Shown here one piece after another: positions 17,641 through 26,784 of a stretch of DNA of 64,000 nucleotides. Below the pieces are notes generated by a model that did not search any database, was not told the DNA's origin, and saw nothing but the letters and a program-made list of their open reading frames with translations. The stretch covers positions 310,001 to 374,000 of the forward strand of contig NZ_JAQZAJ010000002.1 in assembly GCF_028737195.1 (NCBI RefSeq). Reading direction: 5' to 3'. Position numbers and translations under genes: made by a program. This DNA is from Pseudovibrio exalbescens (GTDB lineage: Bacteria; Pseudomonadota; Alphaproteobacteria; Rhizobiales; Stappiaceae). Positions within the stretch are counted from its first letter, which is position 1; every line of letters starts with the position of its first letter.

Positions 17641-19179
17641 TTATTCCACGTCAAATTTCACGCCCTGCGCCAGTGGGAGGGCACCTGAGTAGTTTATGGT
17701 GTTGGTTGCGCGGCGCATATAGGCCTTCCAAGCGTCAGAGCCTGCTTCGCGGCCGCCGCCGGTTTCTTTCTCGCCGCCGAAAGCTCCACCAATCTCTGCA
17801 CCAGATGGGCCAATGTTCACATTGGCGATGCCACAATCGGACCCGACAGCAGAAGTGAAGATTTCGGCCTCAGAAAGATCTGAGGTGAAAATGGAGGAAG
17901 AAAGGCCTGCGGCGACGCCGTTTTGCAGGTCAATTGCTTCTTCCAAGCTACTGTAACGCACCACGTACAGGATGGGGGCGAAGGTTTCTTCCAGCACAGG
18001 GCCTACCTGCTTCGGCATCTCTACAATGGCAGGCTGCACATAATATGCATCCGGAAATTCTTCAGCAAGAACACGCTCGCCACCGTGAACGATGCCCCCG
18101 GCAGCCTTTGCTTCTTCGAGCGCTCTTTGCATGGTGTCGTAGGCGTCTTTGTCAATCAGCGGCCCAACAAGAGTGCCTGCGTCAGTGGGTGCGCCGATCT
18201 TTACCGAGCCATAGGCCTTGATAAGCCGCGGGATCAAAGCATCATAGACGCTTTCATGGGTGATGAGGCGGCGCAATGTCGTGCAGCGCTGGCCCGCTGT
18301 GCCCATAGCTGCAAAGGCAATGCCGCGCAGCGCAAGGTCGAGGTCCGCAGAAGGCGCAACGATGGCGGCGTTGTTGCCGCCAAGTTCAAGAATGCTGCGA
18401 CCAAAGCGCTGGGCGACCCGTGGGCCAACCTGACGGCCCATGCGGGTCGAGCCTGTCGCGGAGATCACCGGAACACGTGGATCATCCACCAGGACTTCAC
18501 CAACCTCACGGCCGCCCTGCAGAACCTGAAGCAGCCCCGCCGGTGCGTCTTCTCCAAATTTGGCCTGCGCTTTTTTGAAGAGCGCTTCAACTGCCATGGC
18601 GGTCAAGGGGCTCTTCTCGGAGGGCTTCCAGACCACGCTGTCGCCACAAACAAACGCCAGTGCGGCGTTCCATGACCAAACGGCCACAGGGAAGTTGAAC
18701 GCGGAAATCACGCCAACAACCCCTGCAGGATGCCAGGTTTCCATCATCCTGTGGCCGGGACGTTCGGTAGCGATGGTAAGCCCATAAAGCTGGCGTGAAA
18801 GGCCAACAGCGAAGTCACAGATGTCGATCATCTCTTGCACTTCGCCGAGACCTTCAGAGGTGATTTTGCCCGCCTCAATGGAAACAAGGAGCCCCAGATC
18901 GTCCTTGTGAGCGCGAAGCTCCTCTCCAAGCAAACGCACAAGCTCGCCACGACGTGGGGCTGGGACGCGCCGCCAGGCCTTGAAGGCATCCTGTGCTGCA
19001 CCAATCATGGAGGTGGCATCGTCTGCGCTGTGCTCTTTGATGGAAGCTATGGTCTTGCCGGAGATTGGGCTCTTGGCTGCAAGGGTTCCATCGGACAGGT
19101 TGGCGGGATCAACGCCCATCCGGGACAGGAGTTCGACGGTTTCTTCCGGTAAGCGCTTGGTGTCGATTGCAGTAGACAT
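17641..19179 (-). CDS. ALDH7-type aldehyde dehydrogenase (probable L-2-aminoadipate semialdehyde dehydrogenase)
   Basis: NAD(P)-dependent aldehyde dehydrogenase of 512 residues. Catalytic residues are visible: Asn162 in SAFNFPVAVWSW, Glu265 in ILELGGNNAAIV and Cys299 in GTAGQRCTTLRR. The pattern ELGGNNA plus AGQRCTT is that of the ALDH7/antiquitin family, whose usual substrate is alpha-aminoadipic semialdehyde in lysine degradation. The start at 19179 (MSTAIDTKRL) has GGGAG in front; the 23-codon extension to 19248 is unlikely. With gcdH 12 bases downstream and a divergent LysR regulator, a role in lysine/pipecolate catabolism is the best reading. Confidence 0.9.
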   Translation of the reverse strand: MSTAIDTKRLPEETVELLSRMGVDPANLSDGTLAAKSPISGKTIASIKEHSADDATSMIGAAQDAFKAWRRVPAPRRGELVRLLGEELRAHKDDLGLLVSIEAGKITSEGLGEVQEMIDICDFAVGLSRQLYGLTIATERPGHRMMETWHPAGVVGVISAFNFPVAVWSWNAALAFVCGDSVVWKPSEKSPLTAMAVEALFKKAQAKFGEDAPAGLLQVLQGGREVGEVLVDDPRVPVISATGSTRMGRQVGPRVAQRFGRSILELGGNNAAIVAPSADLDLALRGIAFAAMGTAGQRCTTLRRLITHESVYDALIPRLIKAYGSVKIGAPTDAGTLVGPLIDKDAYDTMQRALEEAKAAGGIVHGGERVLAEEFPDAYYVQPAIVEMPKQVGPVLEETFAPILYVVRYSSLEEAIDLQNGVAAGLSSSIFTSDLSEAEIFTSAVGSDCGIANVNIGPSGAEIGGAFGGEKETGGGREAGSDAWKAYMRRATNTINYSGALPLAQGVKFDVE

Positions 19180-19275
19180 TGGGATCTCCCGGGGAGGCTC
19201 GTGTTTATTTAATTGCAGAGCAGTTTCACGGATCAGCCCCTTCAGCAAAAGCCACGTATTTTCCTTTAGTCATGC

Positions 19276-19292
19276 GCAATTGGAATGATTGC
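19276..19292. promoter_or_regulatory. Palindromic candidate LysR operator between ALDH7 and lysR
   Basis: GCAAT-TGGAATG-ATTGC is a perfect 5-base inverted repeat around seven bases, in the 272-base divergent region. It lies 97 bases upstream of the ALDH start and 160 upstream of the LysR start. Position makes it a candidate binding site of the adjacent LysR protein; nothing else supports it. Confidence 0.35.
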
Positions 19293-19451
19293 AAGGAACG
19301 CCCAATGAGCGTACTAACGAGGTAAATATAGATATTACAGTGACCTAGACCGGATTGAAGATGGTTGATGCAAGGCGTGGGTGATGCCTTCTACGACTAA
19401 AGCCGGGTCTTATGTGTCGTTGGGACTTTGAGTCAGGATCGGGAGAAAACA

Positions 19452-20372
19452 ATGAAACGGGGATTTATACCGCCGATCGACAGTCTGATCGCCTTCGAAA
19501 GCGCTGCACGCCATGGCTCATTCACAAGGGCTGCGGAAGAGCTGTTTCTCACTCAAGGTGCGGTGAGCAAGCAGGTGCGCTTATTGGAAGGGCGCCTCGG
19601 CGTAGAGCTGTTCAAGCGTGTGCGCCAACGTATTGTCCTGACTGACGCTGGTCGTCTTTATCTTCACGACATACGGGGCACGTTGGAGAAGATGACCACT
19701 GCAACACGGCAGGTGATGTCGTTTGGCGGGAGTGAGGACGTATTGAACCTCGCTGTGCTTCCCACCTTCGGTACGCGTTGGTTGGCCGGACGCTTACCCC
19801 GCTTTCATGAGCGATATCCGGAAGCCAGCTTCAATCTGTCTGTGCGTCTGCGCCCCTTCGACTTTGACGCAGAGCCATTTGACGGTGCGATCCACTATGG
19901 AGAGCCTGTTTGGGCCCGGGCAATTTGCGAGCCTCTGTTTCCAGAGGATGTCGTGCCCGTTTGTTCAAGATCATTTCGGGATCGATATGGTATTCGCAAG
20001 CCTGAAGATTTGTGCACTGTCATGCGGCTTCATCAGTCCACGCGACCCGATGCTTGGCAGCGCTGGTTCATGGAAGCAGGTGTTGAAACGGATCTTGCCT
20101 TTCAAGGGCCGCGCTTTGATCAGTTCACCATGATCTCGCAGGCCGCAGCAGCAGGTTTGGGGGTGGCTTTGGTGCCGAAATTCTTCATCACGGAGGAGCT
20201 CAAGTCTGGGGCTCTGGTGACGCTCTTTGATACAACACTGAAGCTAAGTTCCGCCTACCACTTCGTTTATCCGGAAAATCGCACTTTGCGGCCCGTGGTA
20301 AAAACCTTCAAGGCCTGGCTTCAGGAAGAAGCCAAAGACCAAAAAGACCGGGAAGAGCTTCTGCCAGGCTAA
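19452..20372 (+). CDS. LysR family transcriptional regulator (GcvA-like)
   Basis: LysR-type regulator of 306 residues. The N-terminal helix-turn-helix is IDSLIAFESAARHGSFTRAAEELFLTQGAVSKQVRLLE (about residues 9-46), followed by LGVELFKRVRQRIVLTDAGR. The remainder is the periplasmic-binding-like effector domain, beginning about residue 90 (LNLAVLPTFGTRWLAGRLP), which is the GcvA-like subgroup form. The ATG at 19452 has GGGAG at the right distance; a GTG/ATG-like extension from 19428 is not needed. It diverges from the ALDH7-gcdH pair and is probably its regulator, comparable to GcdR of other bacteria. It ends one base from the convergent acetyltransferase gene. Confidence 0.9.
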   Translation: MKRGFIPPIDSLIAFESAARHGSFTRAAEELFLTQGAVSKQVRLLEGRLGVELFKRVRQRIVLTDAGRLYLHDIRGTLEKMTTATRQVMSFGGSEDVLNLAVLPTFGTRWLAGRLPRFHERYPEASFNLSVRLRPFDFDAEPFDGAIHYGEPVWARAICEPLFPEDVVPVCSRSFRDRYGIRKPEDLCTVMRLHQSTRPDAWQRWFMEAGVETDLAFQGPRFDQFTMISQAAAAGLGVALVPKFFITEELKSGALVTLFDTTLKLSSAYHFVYPENRTLRPVVKTFKAWLQEEAKDQKDREELLPG

Positions 20373-20373
20373 G

Positions 20374-21225
20374 TCAGCCAAGTTCGAAGGTGGTAATGCC
20401 GTAAATTTTGTCGAGAGGGAGTTCTGGAGCAGGTCCACGGTACATACGGGCTGTCTCGAACACGGGAGAAAGCTCGTAGCGGTCTACAAGCGCTTCTGCC
20501 TCGGCGTTGACCTCTGGGAGGTCCAGAATGACCATCTGACCCCGCACAGATCCGGCCAAGGCTCGGAACAAAAGATCTGCGATCTCTGGTGTCTCGGCAA
20601 ACAACGGTCCGATCTTGAAACCTTCTCGGCAAGCCCGCAGAGTGCCACAACCGCGTATATGTCCGTCTTCAACGGCGCAGAAGCCAAATCGATTTCGTTC
20701 CATAGGGCGATGCCACTGCTGGAGAAAGCTCTCCCGCGGTGCGGGAAAGAATGCTCGGTCATAGTCTCGAATGCTCGTGTAGGTTCCAGTCCCAATGGGC
20801 GCAAGGCGCGGGTCATGGGGCATGGAAACCGTAGAGAGACCGGAATAGCGGATGTTCCGGTGACACAGTGTGAAACCCGATTTGCCATAATCTGCTTGAT
20901 GTTCGACCACGCCATCAAGTCCAAGGGTGCGTTGGTCCAGTCCATCCAACGCAGCATTCCAGGTTTTGAAGCCCAGCCCCTCTCCGCGCCTGTCGGGTCT
21001 GCAGATATAGAATCCGACAAAGCCATAATCCGATCCATAGCGGATGGCGGAAATGCATGAGGCAAGCCCCTGCTCATCCTTGATGCCCCAAAAACCGCCA
21101 GAATCGGCCGCCCAGAAAGCATCGCCATCAATCAAGCCCGGGTTCCATCCCTCAACGGCGGCCCACTCCAGCATTACATCCAGATCTTCGCGAACCAATT
21201 GTGATGGGGTTTCATCTGCGGACAT
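20374..21225 (-). CDS. GNAT family N-acetyltransferase with YitH/HolE-like C-terminal domain
   Basis: Acetyl-CoA-dependent N-acyltransferase of 283 residues; acceptor unknown. The N-terminal GNAT domain has YGFVGFYICRPDRRGEGLGFKTWNAAL, where the R-R-x-G-x-G-like turn binds acetyl-CoA. The second half, with LPLDKIYGITTFELG at the very end, matches the acetyltransferase_18/YitH-HolE type domain in which the C-terminus reads YGITTFE. The ATG at 21225 (MSADETPSQL) follows AGGAG with about nine bases of spacing, better than the ATG at 21255. Tail to tail with the LysR gene, one base apart. Confidence 0.85.
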   Translation of the reverse strand: MSADETPSQLVREDLDVMLEWAAVEGWNPGLIDGDAFWAADSGGFWGIKDEQGLASCISAIRYGSDYGFVGFYICRPDRRGEGLGFKTWNAALDGLDQRTLGLDGVVEHQADYGKSGFTLCHRNIRYSGLSTVSMPHDPRLAPIGTGTYTSIRDYDRAFFPAPRESFLQQWHRPMERNRFGFCAVEDGHIRGCGTLRACREGFKIGPLFAETPEIADLLFRALAGSVRGQMVILDLPEVNAEAEALVDRYELSPVFETARMYRGPAPELPLDKIYGITTFELG

Positions 21226-21471
21226 TTTTGCGTTCTCCTGTCTAGGTCTGATCATGGCTCGCGCACCCTATCATCGTAGCTGCTGCTCCCCAATCCTCCG
21301 TAGTGTTGGGTCTTCTGAACGCTTCACGAAAGAAACAATCCGCGAGGGCTTGTTTTGGCACCGCTTTTTCTCGGGTAGAGCCGGAACTGACCAGAAGGTT
21401 CAATAGGACCGCTGCGGTATACGGTTTAAGACTTATGTAAGCTTGAGGATTGTTTTTTAGGGGAGGCTCAG

Positions 21472-22245
21472 TTGAGCTACGAAAACATTATTGTCGAAAC
21501 CCGCGGCAAGGTCGGCCTCATTACGCTGAACCGTCCGCATGCATTGAACGCGCTCAACAAAGAACTGATTGATGAGCTTTGCGAAGCGCTCAGCGATTAC
21601 GAGCAGGATCCGACTGTCGGCTGCATTGTGCTTACAGGCTCGGAAAAGGCGTTTGCTGCTGGTGCTGACATTAAGGCCATGGCCGACAATGAGTATGTCG
21701 ATACATACCTCACCGATTTCCTGTCCAACTGGGATGATGTTTCCCGCACACGTAAGCCCATAATTGCTGCTGTGGCTGGATTCGCCCTTGGCGGCGGTTG
21801 TGAGCTGGCCATGATGTGTGACTTCATTCTGGCGGCTGATTCCGCGAAGTTCGGCCAACCTGAAATCAAGCTTGGGGTAATGCCTGGTGCCGGTGGTACA
21901 CAGCGACTCACAAGGTTTGTTGGTAAGTCCAAGGCTATGGAAATGTGCCTTACAGGACGCATGATGGACGCCGACGAAGCCGAGCGCTCTGGTCTTGTCA
22001 GTCGCGTGGTACCTGCAGATCAATTGATTAACGAGGCTGTTGAGACGGCTACCAAAATCGCAGATTTCTCAATGCCTATTGTCATGATGACCAAGGAAAG
22101 CGTTAACCGTTCTTATGAGGTTACCCTCGCAGAGGGCATTCGTTTCGAACGTCGGTTGTTCCAGTCAATGTTCGCAACGGCCGATCAGAAAGAAGGCATG
22201 AACGCCTTCATTGAGAAGCGGAAACCGGACTTTAAAAACCGGTAG
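21472..22245 (+). CDS. Enoyl-CoA hydratase
   Basis: Crotonase-family enzyme that hydrates trans-2-enoyl-CoA to (S)-3-hydroxyacyl-CoA, 257 residues. The signatures [17 protein letters not shown] (oxyanion hole), [24 protein letters not shown] and [21 protein letters not shown] contain the two catalytic glutamates (in CELAMMCD and GQPEIKLG). It starts with TTG at 21472; the strong GGGGAGG six bases upstream settles this choice, and no ATG is available nearby. It precedes rpsT and dnaA, an order I know from several Alphaproteobacteria. The 246 bases upstream hold the promoter but no recognisable gene. Confidence 0.93.
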   Translation: MSYENIIVETRGKVGLITLNRPHALNALNKELIDELCEALSDYEQDPTVGCIVLTGSEKAFAAGADIKAMADNEYVDTYLTDFLSNWDDVSRTRKPIIAAVAGFALGGGCELAMMCDFILAADSAKFGQPEIKLGVMPGAGGTQRLTRFVGKSKAMEMCLTGRMMDADEAERSGLVSRVVPADQLINEAVETATKIADFSMPIVMMTKESVNRSYEVTLAEGIRFERRLFQSMFATADQKEGMNAFIEKRKPDFKNR

Positions 22246-22426
22246 GTCGCAATTTTAGCGCTCTTGAGACGCCTTTTTGATTGACGAGGCAGTTCCTCAT
22301 GCTTATAAGCGCTCCACAACCGGTGGCGGACTTGTTCGCCGCCGCATTCGTTTGACCGGGGTTGCTTTGGGCGGCCTCGTTCGCGATTTGACAACAGTTC
22401 TTTACTGACAGATCAGGACAGAGCCC

Positions 22427-22693
22427 ATGGCCAACACTCCTTCGGCCAAGAAGGCGGCCCGTAAAATTGCCCGCCGGACGGCCATTAACAAGGCTCGCCG
22501 TAGCCGTTTGCGTACTTTCGTACGTAAAGTAGAAGAAGCTATCGCAGCTGGTGACCAGAGCGTAGCTAACGAAGCATTCAAGGCAGCGCAGCCAGAAATC
22601 ATGCGTGCTGCTGGTAAAGGCATCCTGCATGCCAATACCGCATCCCGTAAGGTATCTCGCCTGAATGCACGTATTAAGGCTATCGGCGCATAA
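22427..22693 (+). CDS. rpsT: 30S ribosomal protein S20
   Basis: Primary binding protein of 16S rRNA in the small subunit, 88 residues. It is recognised by [39 protein letters not shown] and the downstream helix with [17 protein letters not shown] (Lys/Arg-rich, three-helix bundle). Length and start are standard. The gene has its own terminator. The 181 bases between the hydratase gene and rpsT contain its leader, a place where S20 autoregulation could act; I see no defined structure there. Confidence 0.97.
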   Translation: MANTPSAKKAARKIARRTAINKARRSRLRTFVRKVEEAIAAGDQSVANEAFKAAQPEIMRAAGKGILHANTASRKVSRLNARIKAIGA

Positions 22694-22713
22694 AAGCCTT
22701 AACGAATTTAATC

Positions 22714-22746
22714 AAAAACCCGGCCATCATGGCCGGGTTTTTTTTT
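22714..22746 (+). terminator. Strong Rho-independent terminator after rpsT
   Basis: AACCCGGCC (22717-22725) pairs with GGCCGGGTT (22731-22739) around a short loop and is followed by a run of T to 22746. Confidence 0.93.
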
Positions 22747-23337
22747 AGCCAGGCACAGGTTGTTGAGCAGTTTTTAAGCTAAAACACACAAATTCTGCCT
22801 GTGGATTACTCTGCATTTTTGGCATAAAAATCCCTGTTAATTCAGATAGTTATGGGTAGGTAAGAATTGTCACTTGGAATCCGGTGGGATTCCGCGTCTG
22901 TCAAGAAAAAAGTGTCGGAAATTTTTTTTGAAGCAATTTTGTCTTCGGTTAACTATTCGACATGTGAAAAAGTTATTGAGTCAGAAGCGCTTTAGGGAAA
23001 GGTGGCTCTTGGAGCGTTAAGGCGTGACGTAAAGGAAGGGTGGGGTTGGCTACAGTCTGTTAATTTTTGGCTATTGCTAGAGCAAAATAGGCTGTGTATG
23101 GTTTTCGAAGTTGTCGGGTTGCTGCTCGATCCCTTCGTACAAGTTCAAGAAAACGTTTTGGGACGTGTAGTTAACTCGTAGCACTATACTTCTAGTGATT
23201 GTGCGTAAGTAGTTTGGCAACTTGATCACTGGAAGAGAGTCTTCTGGTTTACTTTATAGGACTTTGTGGCTGGGTGTGCCCGGACAAATTTCCTATTGTT
23301 AGGGGCATGTAAACAGATACAGGCGGCGAGTATCTTG
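22747..23337. other. Gene-free region between rpsT and the rhodanese/dnaA genes
   Basis: About 590 bases with no convincing gene. It contains AT-rich stretches (around 22910-22940 and 23060-23075). It also holds one near-consensus DnaA box in reverse orientation, TGTGGATTA at 22800-22808, one mismatch from TGTGGATAA. A second, poorer match lies near 23198. A perfect inverted repeat GGAATCC-GGTG-GGATTCC is present at 22876-22893. A replication-origin role is possible because of dnaA, but box density is low and alphaproteobacterial origins often lie elsewhere (near hemE or parAB). Confidence 0.5.
22876..22893. repeat. Inverted repeat carrying two GANTC sites
   Basis: GGAATCC (22876-22882), spacer GGTG, GGATTCC (22887-22893). 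Each arm contains a GANTC pentamer (22877-22881 and 22888-22892), the recognition sequence of the cell-cycle methyltransferase CcrM. No T-run follows, so it is not a terminator. Confidence 0.6.
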
Positions 23338-23775
23338 GTGGCGGGAACTCAATATCACGGTGATCGGACAGTTGCGGAAACGTTTGCGGCGTTGAATGAG
23401 AACGCCCACTCGGTCTTGGTAGATGTTAGGTCAGAAGCTGAATGGGTTCACGTGGGTATTCCGCAAGTGCCTGGAAATGAAGATAGAATTTTGTTTCACG
23501 AGTGGAAGGCCTTTGGGGCAGAAGCACCGCATCAGGAATTCGGGGCGACACTTTCTTCCATTTTCGTAAAAAAAGGACTTGACCAAAACGCCGATATCTA
23601 TTTTCTGTGCCGGTCCGGTGTGCGCAGTCAAAGCGCAGCAATCGTCATGACGGCACTGGGATATCGTCATTGTTTAAATGTGGTCGATGGGTTTGAGGGC
23701 CCGCTGGATGCGGCGGGGCATAGGGGTTTTGTATCCGGGTGGAAGGCTCAAGGGCTTCCCTGGGTTCAGACTTAG
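23338..23775 (+). CDS. Rhodanese-like domain protein
   Basis: Single-domain rhodanese, a likely sulfurtransferase or persulfide carrier, about 145 residues. The fold begins with SVLVDVRSEAEWVHVGIP and the active-site loop is YFLCRSGVRSQSAA, with the catalytic cysteine at about residue 91 in a six-residue CRSGVR loop. The C-terminus NVVDGFEGPLDAAGHRG...GWKAQGLPW is also typical. The open frame begins at a GTG at 23266, but the segment before residue 25 does not resemble the family. The GTG at 23338 (MAGTQYHGDR) gives a normal length, though its ribosome site is weak. It lies 153 bases upstream of dnaA on the same strand. Confidence 0.85.
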   Translation: MAGTQYHGDRTVAETFAALNENAHSVLVDVRSEAEWVHVGIPQVPGNEDRILFHEWKAFGAEAPHQEFGATLSSIFVKKGLDQNADIYFLCRSGVRSQSAAIVMTALGYRHCLNVVDGFEGPLDAAGHRGFVSGWKAQGLPWVQT

Positions 23776-23882
23776 AGAACATAGAGTTACACTCGCTTGG
23801 CAGGGGGCACCTCCCAAGACGAACGAATTGCTCGATGAGAGCAACAATAAACGACGCTCAATAACGGGCGCGACACTTTTTG

Positions 23883-23887
23883 GAATC
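23883..23887. promoter_or_regulatory. GANTC site in the dnaA leader
   Basis: GAATC lies 42 bases upstream of the dnaA start. In Caulobacter, CcrM methylation of such a site in the dnaA promoter is known to affect transcription; a similar role here is only an analogy. Confidence 0.3.
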
Positions 23888-23928
23888 TGGGCATCTGTGG
23901 CGGAATGCCCATATTTAAGGAGGCTTAC

Positions 23929-25404
23929 ATGCACGTTCAGGAAGCTCCAGGGCCGGAGCAATGGGACCGCGTCAAGAAACGACTTCGGGCTGAACTTGGT
24001 GAAGATGTCTTTACCAGCTGGTTTGCGCGAGTTGATCTCGAAGGACACGACGATGGCACCATCCGGTTGTCGGTTCCCACTCGCTTTTTGAAGCAGTGGA
24101 TTCAATCTCACTACCGTGAGCGCCTGATGGGCCTCTGGAAGAACGAGTGGGAAGATGTGCGTCGCATTGAGCTGACTGTACGCGGCGCTGTGCGTCCTCG
24201 TCCTGCTGCTCAAAAGGTTGCAGCTCAGGCTGGCGTTCAGCCGGGCGGCAAGCCAGCGGACATGAGACCAATTCAGGTCAATGACCCGATCGGTCTGCGC
24301 GCAAACGCACCATCTCCAGCCGTTTCTGCACGGCCAATGGGGCGCGGTGACGCTTCCGCAAAAGACGTGCTTGAGGGCGCTGCACTTGATCCCAAGTACA
24401 CATTCGACACCTTTGTTGAAGGCGAGTCCAACGTTCTGGCACTGGCGGCTGCACGTCAGGTTGCAGGCGGCGGCGTCGTAACCTTCAATCCCCTGTTCCT
24501 GCATGCCTCGGTCGGTCTCGGTAAGACCCACCTGATGCAGGCAATCGCCAATCAGGCACGCAACGCGGGTCGCCGTGTGCTTTACCTGACAGCGGAACAC
24601 TTCATGTATCGCTTCGTGTCCGCTTTGCAGCAGCAGTCTGCAATGGCTTTCAAGGACACATTGCGTTCAATCGACCTTCTCCTGATCGACGACATGCAGT
24701 TCCTGCATGGCAAGCAGGTGCAGCAGGAATTCTGTCATACGCTGAACGCCCTTATTGATGGGGCGCGCCAGGTTGTTGTGGCGGCTGACCGTGCGCCATC
24801 CGATCTGGAAAGCCTTGATGATCGGGTTCGCTCTCGTCTTGCTGGCGGCCTTGTGGTCAATATTTCCGAGCCGGACTTCGGTCTGCGCCGTGCGATCCTT
24901 GAAGACCGGATGCGCGCGCAGCAGCGCAGCTACCCTAACTTTACCGTTCCAGATGCAGTGCTGGACTATGTTGCGCGCAACGTGACATCTTCCGGTCGTG
25001 ACCTTGAAGGCGCATTGAACCGTCTGGTTGCTCATAACCAGTTGACCAACTCTCCGGTCACTCTGGATATGGCTGAAATCACATTGCGCGACCTGATCCG
25101 TGCGGCAGAGCCACGCCGTGTAAAGATCGAAGACATCCAGCGCGTGGTTTCCAAGCACTACAATGTTACCAAAGCGGACCTGCTGTCTGCACGTCGTACG
25201 CGCACCATCGTGCGCCCACGTCAGATTGCAATGTACCTTGCCAAGATGATGACACCTCGCTCTCTGCCGGAGATCGGTCGTCGCTTTGGCAACCGCGACC
25301 ACACCACGGTGCTTCACGCCGTGCGCAAGATCGAAGAACTGGCCAAGGCAGACAACGGTTTGGCTCAGGAGCTCGAGCTGCTAAAGCGCATGCTTGACGC
25401 ATAA
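23929..25404 (+). CDS. dnaA: Chromosomal replication initiator protein DnaA
   Basis: AAA+ ATPase that binds DnaA boxes and opens the replication origin. 491 residues. Domain I begins with [21 protein letters not shown]; a Pro/Ala-rich linker (about residues 90-145) forms domain II. The AAA+ domain has Walker A VGLGKTHL (about 193-201), Walker [13 protein letters not shown] and the arginine-containing [21 protein letters not shown]. Domain IV ends with the DnaA signature [17 protein letters not shown]. The ATG at 23929 has an excellent AAGGAGG five bases upstream, which decides against the ATG at 23905. It is separated from dnaN by a terminator. Confidence 0.98.
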   Translation: MHVQEAPGPEQWDRVKKRLRAELGEDVFTSWFARVDLEGHDDGTIRLSVPTRFLKQWIQSHYRERLMGLWKNEWEDVRRIELTVRGAVRPRPAAQKVAAQAGVQPGGKPADMRPIQVNDPIGLRANAPSPAVSARPMGRGDASAKDVLEGAALDPKYTFDTFVEGESNVLALAAARQVAGGGVVTFNPLFLHASVGLGKTHLMQAIANQARNAGRRVLYLTAEHFMYRFVSALQQQSAMAFKDTLRSIDLLLIDDMQFLHGKQVQQEFCHTLNALIDGARQVVVAADRAPSDLESLDDRVRSRLAGGLVVNISEPDFGLRRAILEDRMRAQQRSYPNFTVPDAVLDYVARNVTSSGRDLEGALNRLVAHNQLTNSPVTLDMAEITLRDLIRAAEPRRVKIEDIQRVVSKHYNVTKADLLSARRTRTIVRPRQIAMYLAKMMTPRSLPEIGRRFGNRDHTTVLHAVRKIEELAKADNGLAQELELLKRMLDA

Positions 25405-25458
25405 GATCTGCGCTCTTGCCCTCTAGGCACCGGAAGGATCCGAAGTTCATTGCATATG

Positions 25459-25491
25459 AGGGCGCTGTCAACAGCGCCCTCTTGCTTTTTT
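25459..25491 (+). terminator. Rho-independent terminator after dnaA
   Basis: AGGGCGCTGT (25459-25468) and ACAGCGCCCT (25471-25480) form a perfect ten-base stem with a two-base gap, followed by CTTGCTTTTTT. It uncouples dnaA from dnaN. Confidence 0.88.
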
Positions 25492-25593
25492 GTCGCAATG
25501 AGGGCAGGTTCTACGGCCCGGCGCTCAGCCGGATTGGGCTTTTAAAGTAATCATTTGCGACCCGAACGGTCGCCAGCAAAACGGATGTTTCGC

Positions 25594-26712
25594 ATGAAAG
25601 CGACACTTGAGCGGACCGAGCTCCTGAAGTCATTGACCCACGTGCATCGTGTTGTTGAGCGGCGAAATACCATTCCGATCTTGTCCAACGTTATGCTGCA
25701 GACGGAAGGCGGCGAACTCAAGCTGCGCGCGACAGACCTTGATCTTGAAGTGCTGGAGACCATTCCGGCGGTGATCGAAGTGCCTGGCGCGACTACCGTC
25801 CCTGCGCATATGATTTATGAAATCGTCCGCAAATTGCCTGATGGCTCTCAAGTTGTTCTGGAAACCTCTGGCGATGACACCACTTTGGAAATTCGCGCAG
25901 GCCGTTCCCGATTTGCGCTTCAGATGTTGCCGATCTCCGACTTCCCGGACATGACCGCAGGCGACTTTACGCATGCCTTTACGATCACGGCGGGTGGAAT
26001 TCGCAAGTTGATTGATGCGACGCAGTTTGCGATCTCAACTGAAGAGACCCGCTATTATCTGAACGGCATCTATATGCATGCCGTCGAAACAGAGGGAGAG
26101 CAGCGCTTCCGAGCCGTGGCGACCGATGGTCACCGTCTGGCACAGTCCGAGCTGCCAGCCCCTGAAGGTTCCGAGGGAATGCCGGGCATTATCGTGCCGC
26201 GCAAGACCGTGGGCGAAATCCAAAAGCTGCTGGAAGACCCGGAAGCGGAGGTCCGTGTTGAAATCTCTGAGACCAAGATCCGCTTTACTACCGGTCCAGT
26301 GGTTTTGACCTCCAAGCTGATTGACGGCAGCTTCCCTGACTACGGCCGTGTTATCCCTAAAAACAACGACAAGGAAATGCGCGTTGATCGGGATGTGTTC
26401 AAGGAGGCGGTTGACCGTGTGTCTACCATCTCATCTGAGCGCGGCCGGGCTGTGAAGCTGGCTCTTACGGAAGGCAAGCTGGTTCTCACTGTAACCAATC
26501 CGGATTCCGGCTCTGCTACTGAGGAGCTGATGGTCGAGTACGATTCCGATGATATGGAAATCGGCTTTAACTCAAAGTATCTGCTGGATATTGCCGGTCA
26601 ACTGTCCGCAGACGCAGCGCTTTTCCGTCTGGCTGATTCAGGTTCGCCAACCTTGATCCAGGAAGATGGAAAAGAGGACACACTGTTTGTTCTCATGCCA
26701 ATGCGGGTATAA
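25594..26712 (+). CDS. dnaN: DNA polymerase III beta subunit (sliding clamp)
   Basis: Ring-shaped processivity factor of the replicative polymerase, 372 residues, the standard length. The N-terminus MKATLERTELLKSLTHVHRVVERRNTIPILSNVMLQ and the C-terminus TLFVLMPMRV are characteristic; three clamp domains of about 120 residues each fill the length. The ATG at 25594 matches the family start. The frame is open from 25555, but those 13 codons are not conserved-looking. recF follows after 72 bases. Confidence 0.97.
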   Translation: MKATLERTELLKSLTHVHRVVERRNTIPILSNVMLQTEGGELKLRATDLDLEVLETIPAVIEVPGATTVPAHMIYEIVRKLPDGSQVVLETSGDDTTLEIRAGRSRFALQMLPISDFPDMTAGDFTHAFTITAGGIRKLIDATQFAISTEETRYYLNGIYMHAVETEGEQRFRAVATDGHRLAQSELPAPEGSEGMPGIIVPRKTVGEIQKLLEDPEAEVRVEISETKIRFTTGPVVLTSKLIDGSFPDYGRVIPKNNDKEMRVDRDVFKEAVDRVSTISSERGRAVKLALTEGKLVLTVTNPDSGSATEELMVEYDSDDMEIGFNSKYLLDIAGQLSADAALFRLADSGSPTLIQEDGKEDTLFVLMPMRV

Positions 26713-26720
26713 TCTTTTTC

Positions 26721-26752
26721 GAACCCTCTCGCATGTGAGCGTGGGAGGGTTC
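26721..26752. repeat. Hairpin between dnaN and recF
   Basis: GAACCCTC (26721-26728) and GAGGGTTC (26745-26752) are perfect inverted repeats around 16 bases. Only a weak T content follows, so this is at most an attenuator or mRNA-stability element. Confidence 0.5.
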
Positions 26753-26784
26753 GTCACTCCAATGACCACAGGATACACAGCAGA

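Noticed and set aside
17923-18675. 250-residue open frame opposite the ALDH7-type gene
   Set aside because: Shadow of conserved catalytic regions on the minus strand.
22747-23337. Firm assignment as chromosomal origin
   Set aside because: Only one near-consensus DnaA box is seen, no clear cluster of boxes; kept as a candidate only.
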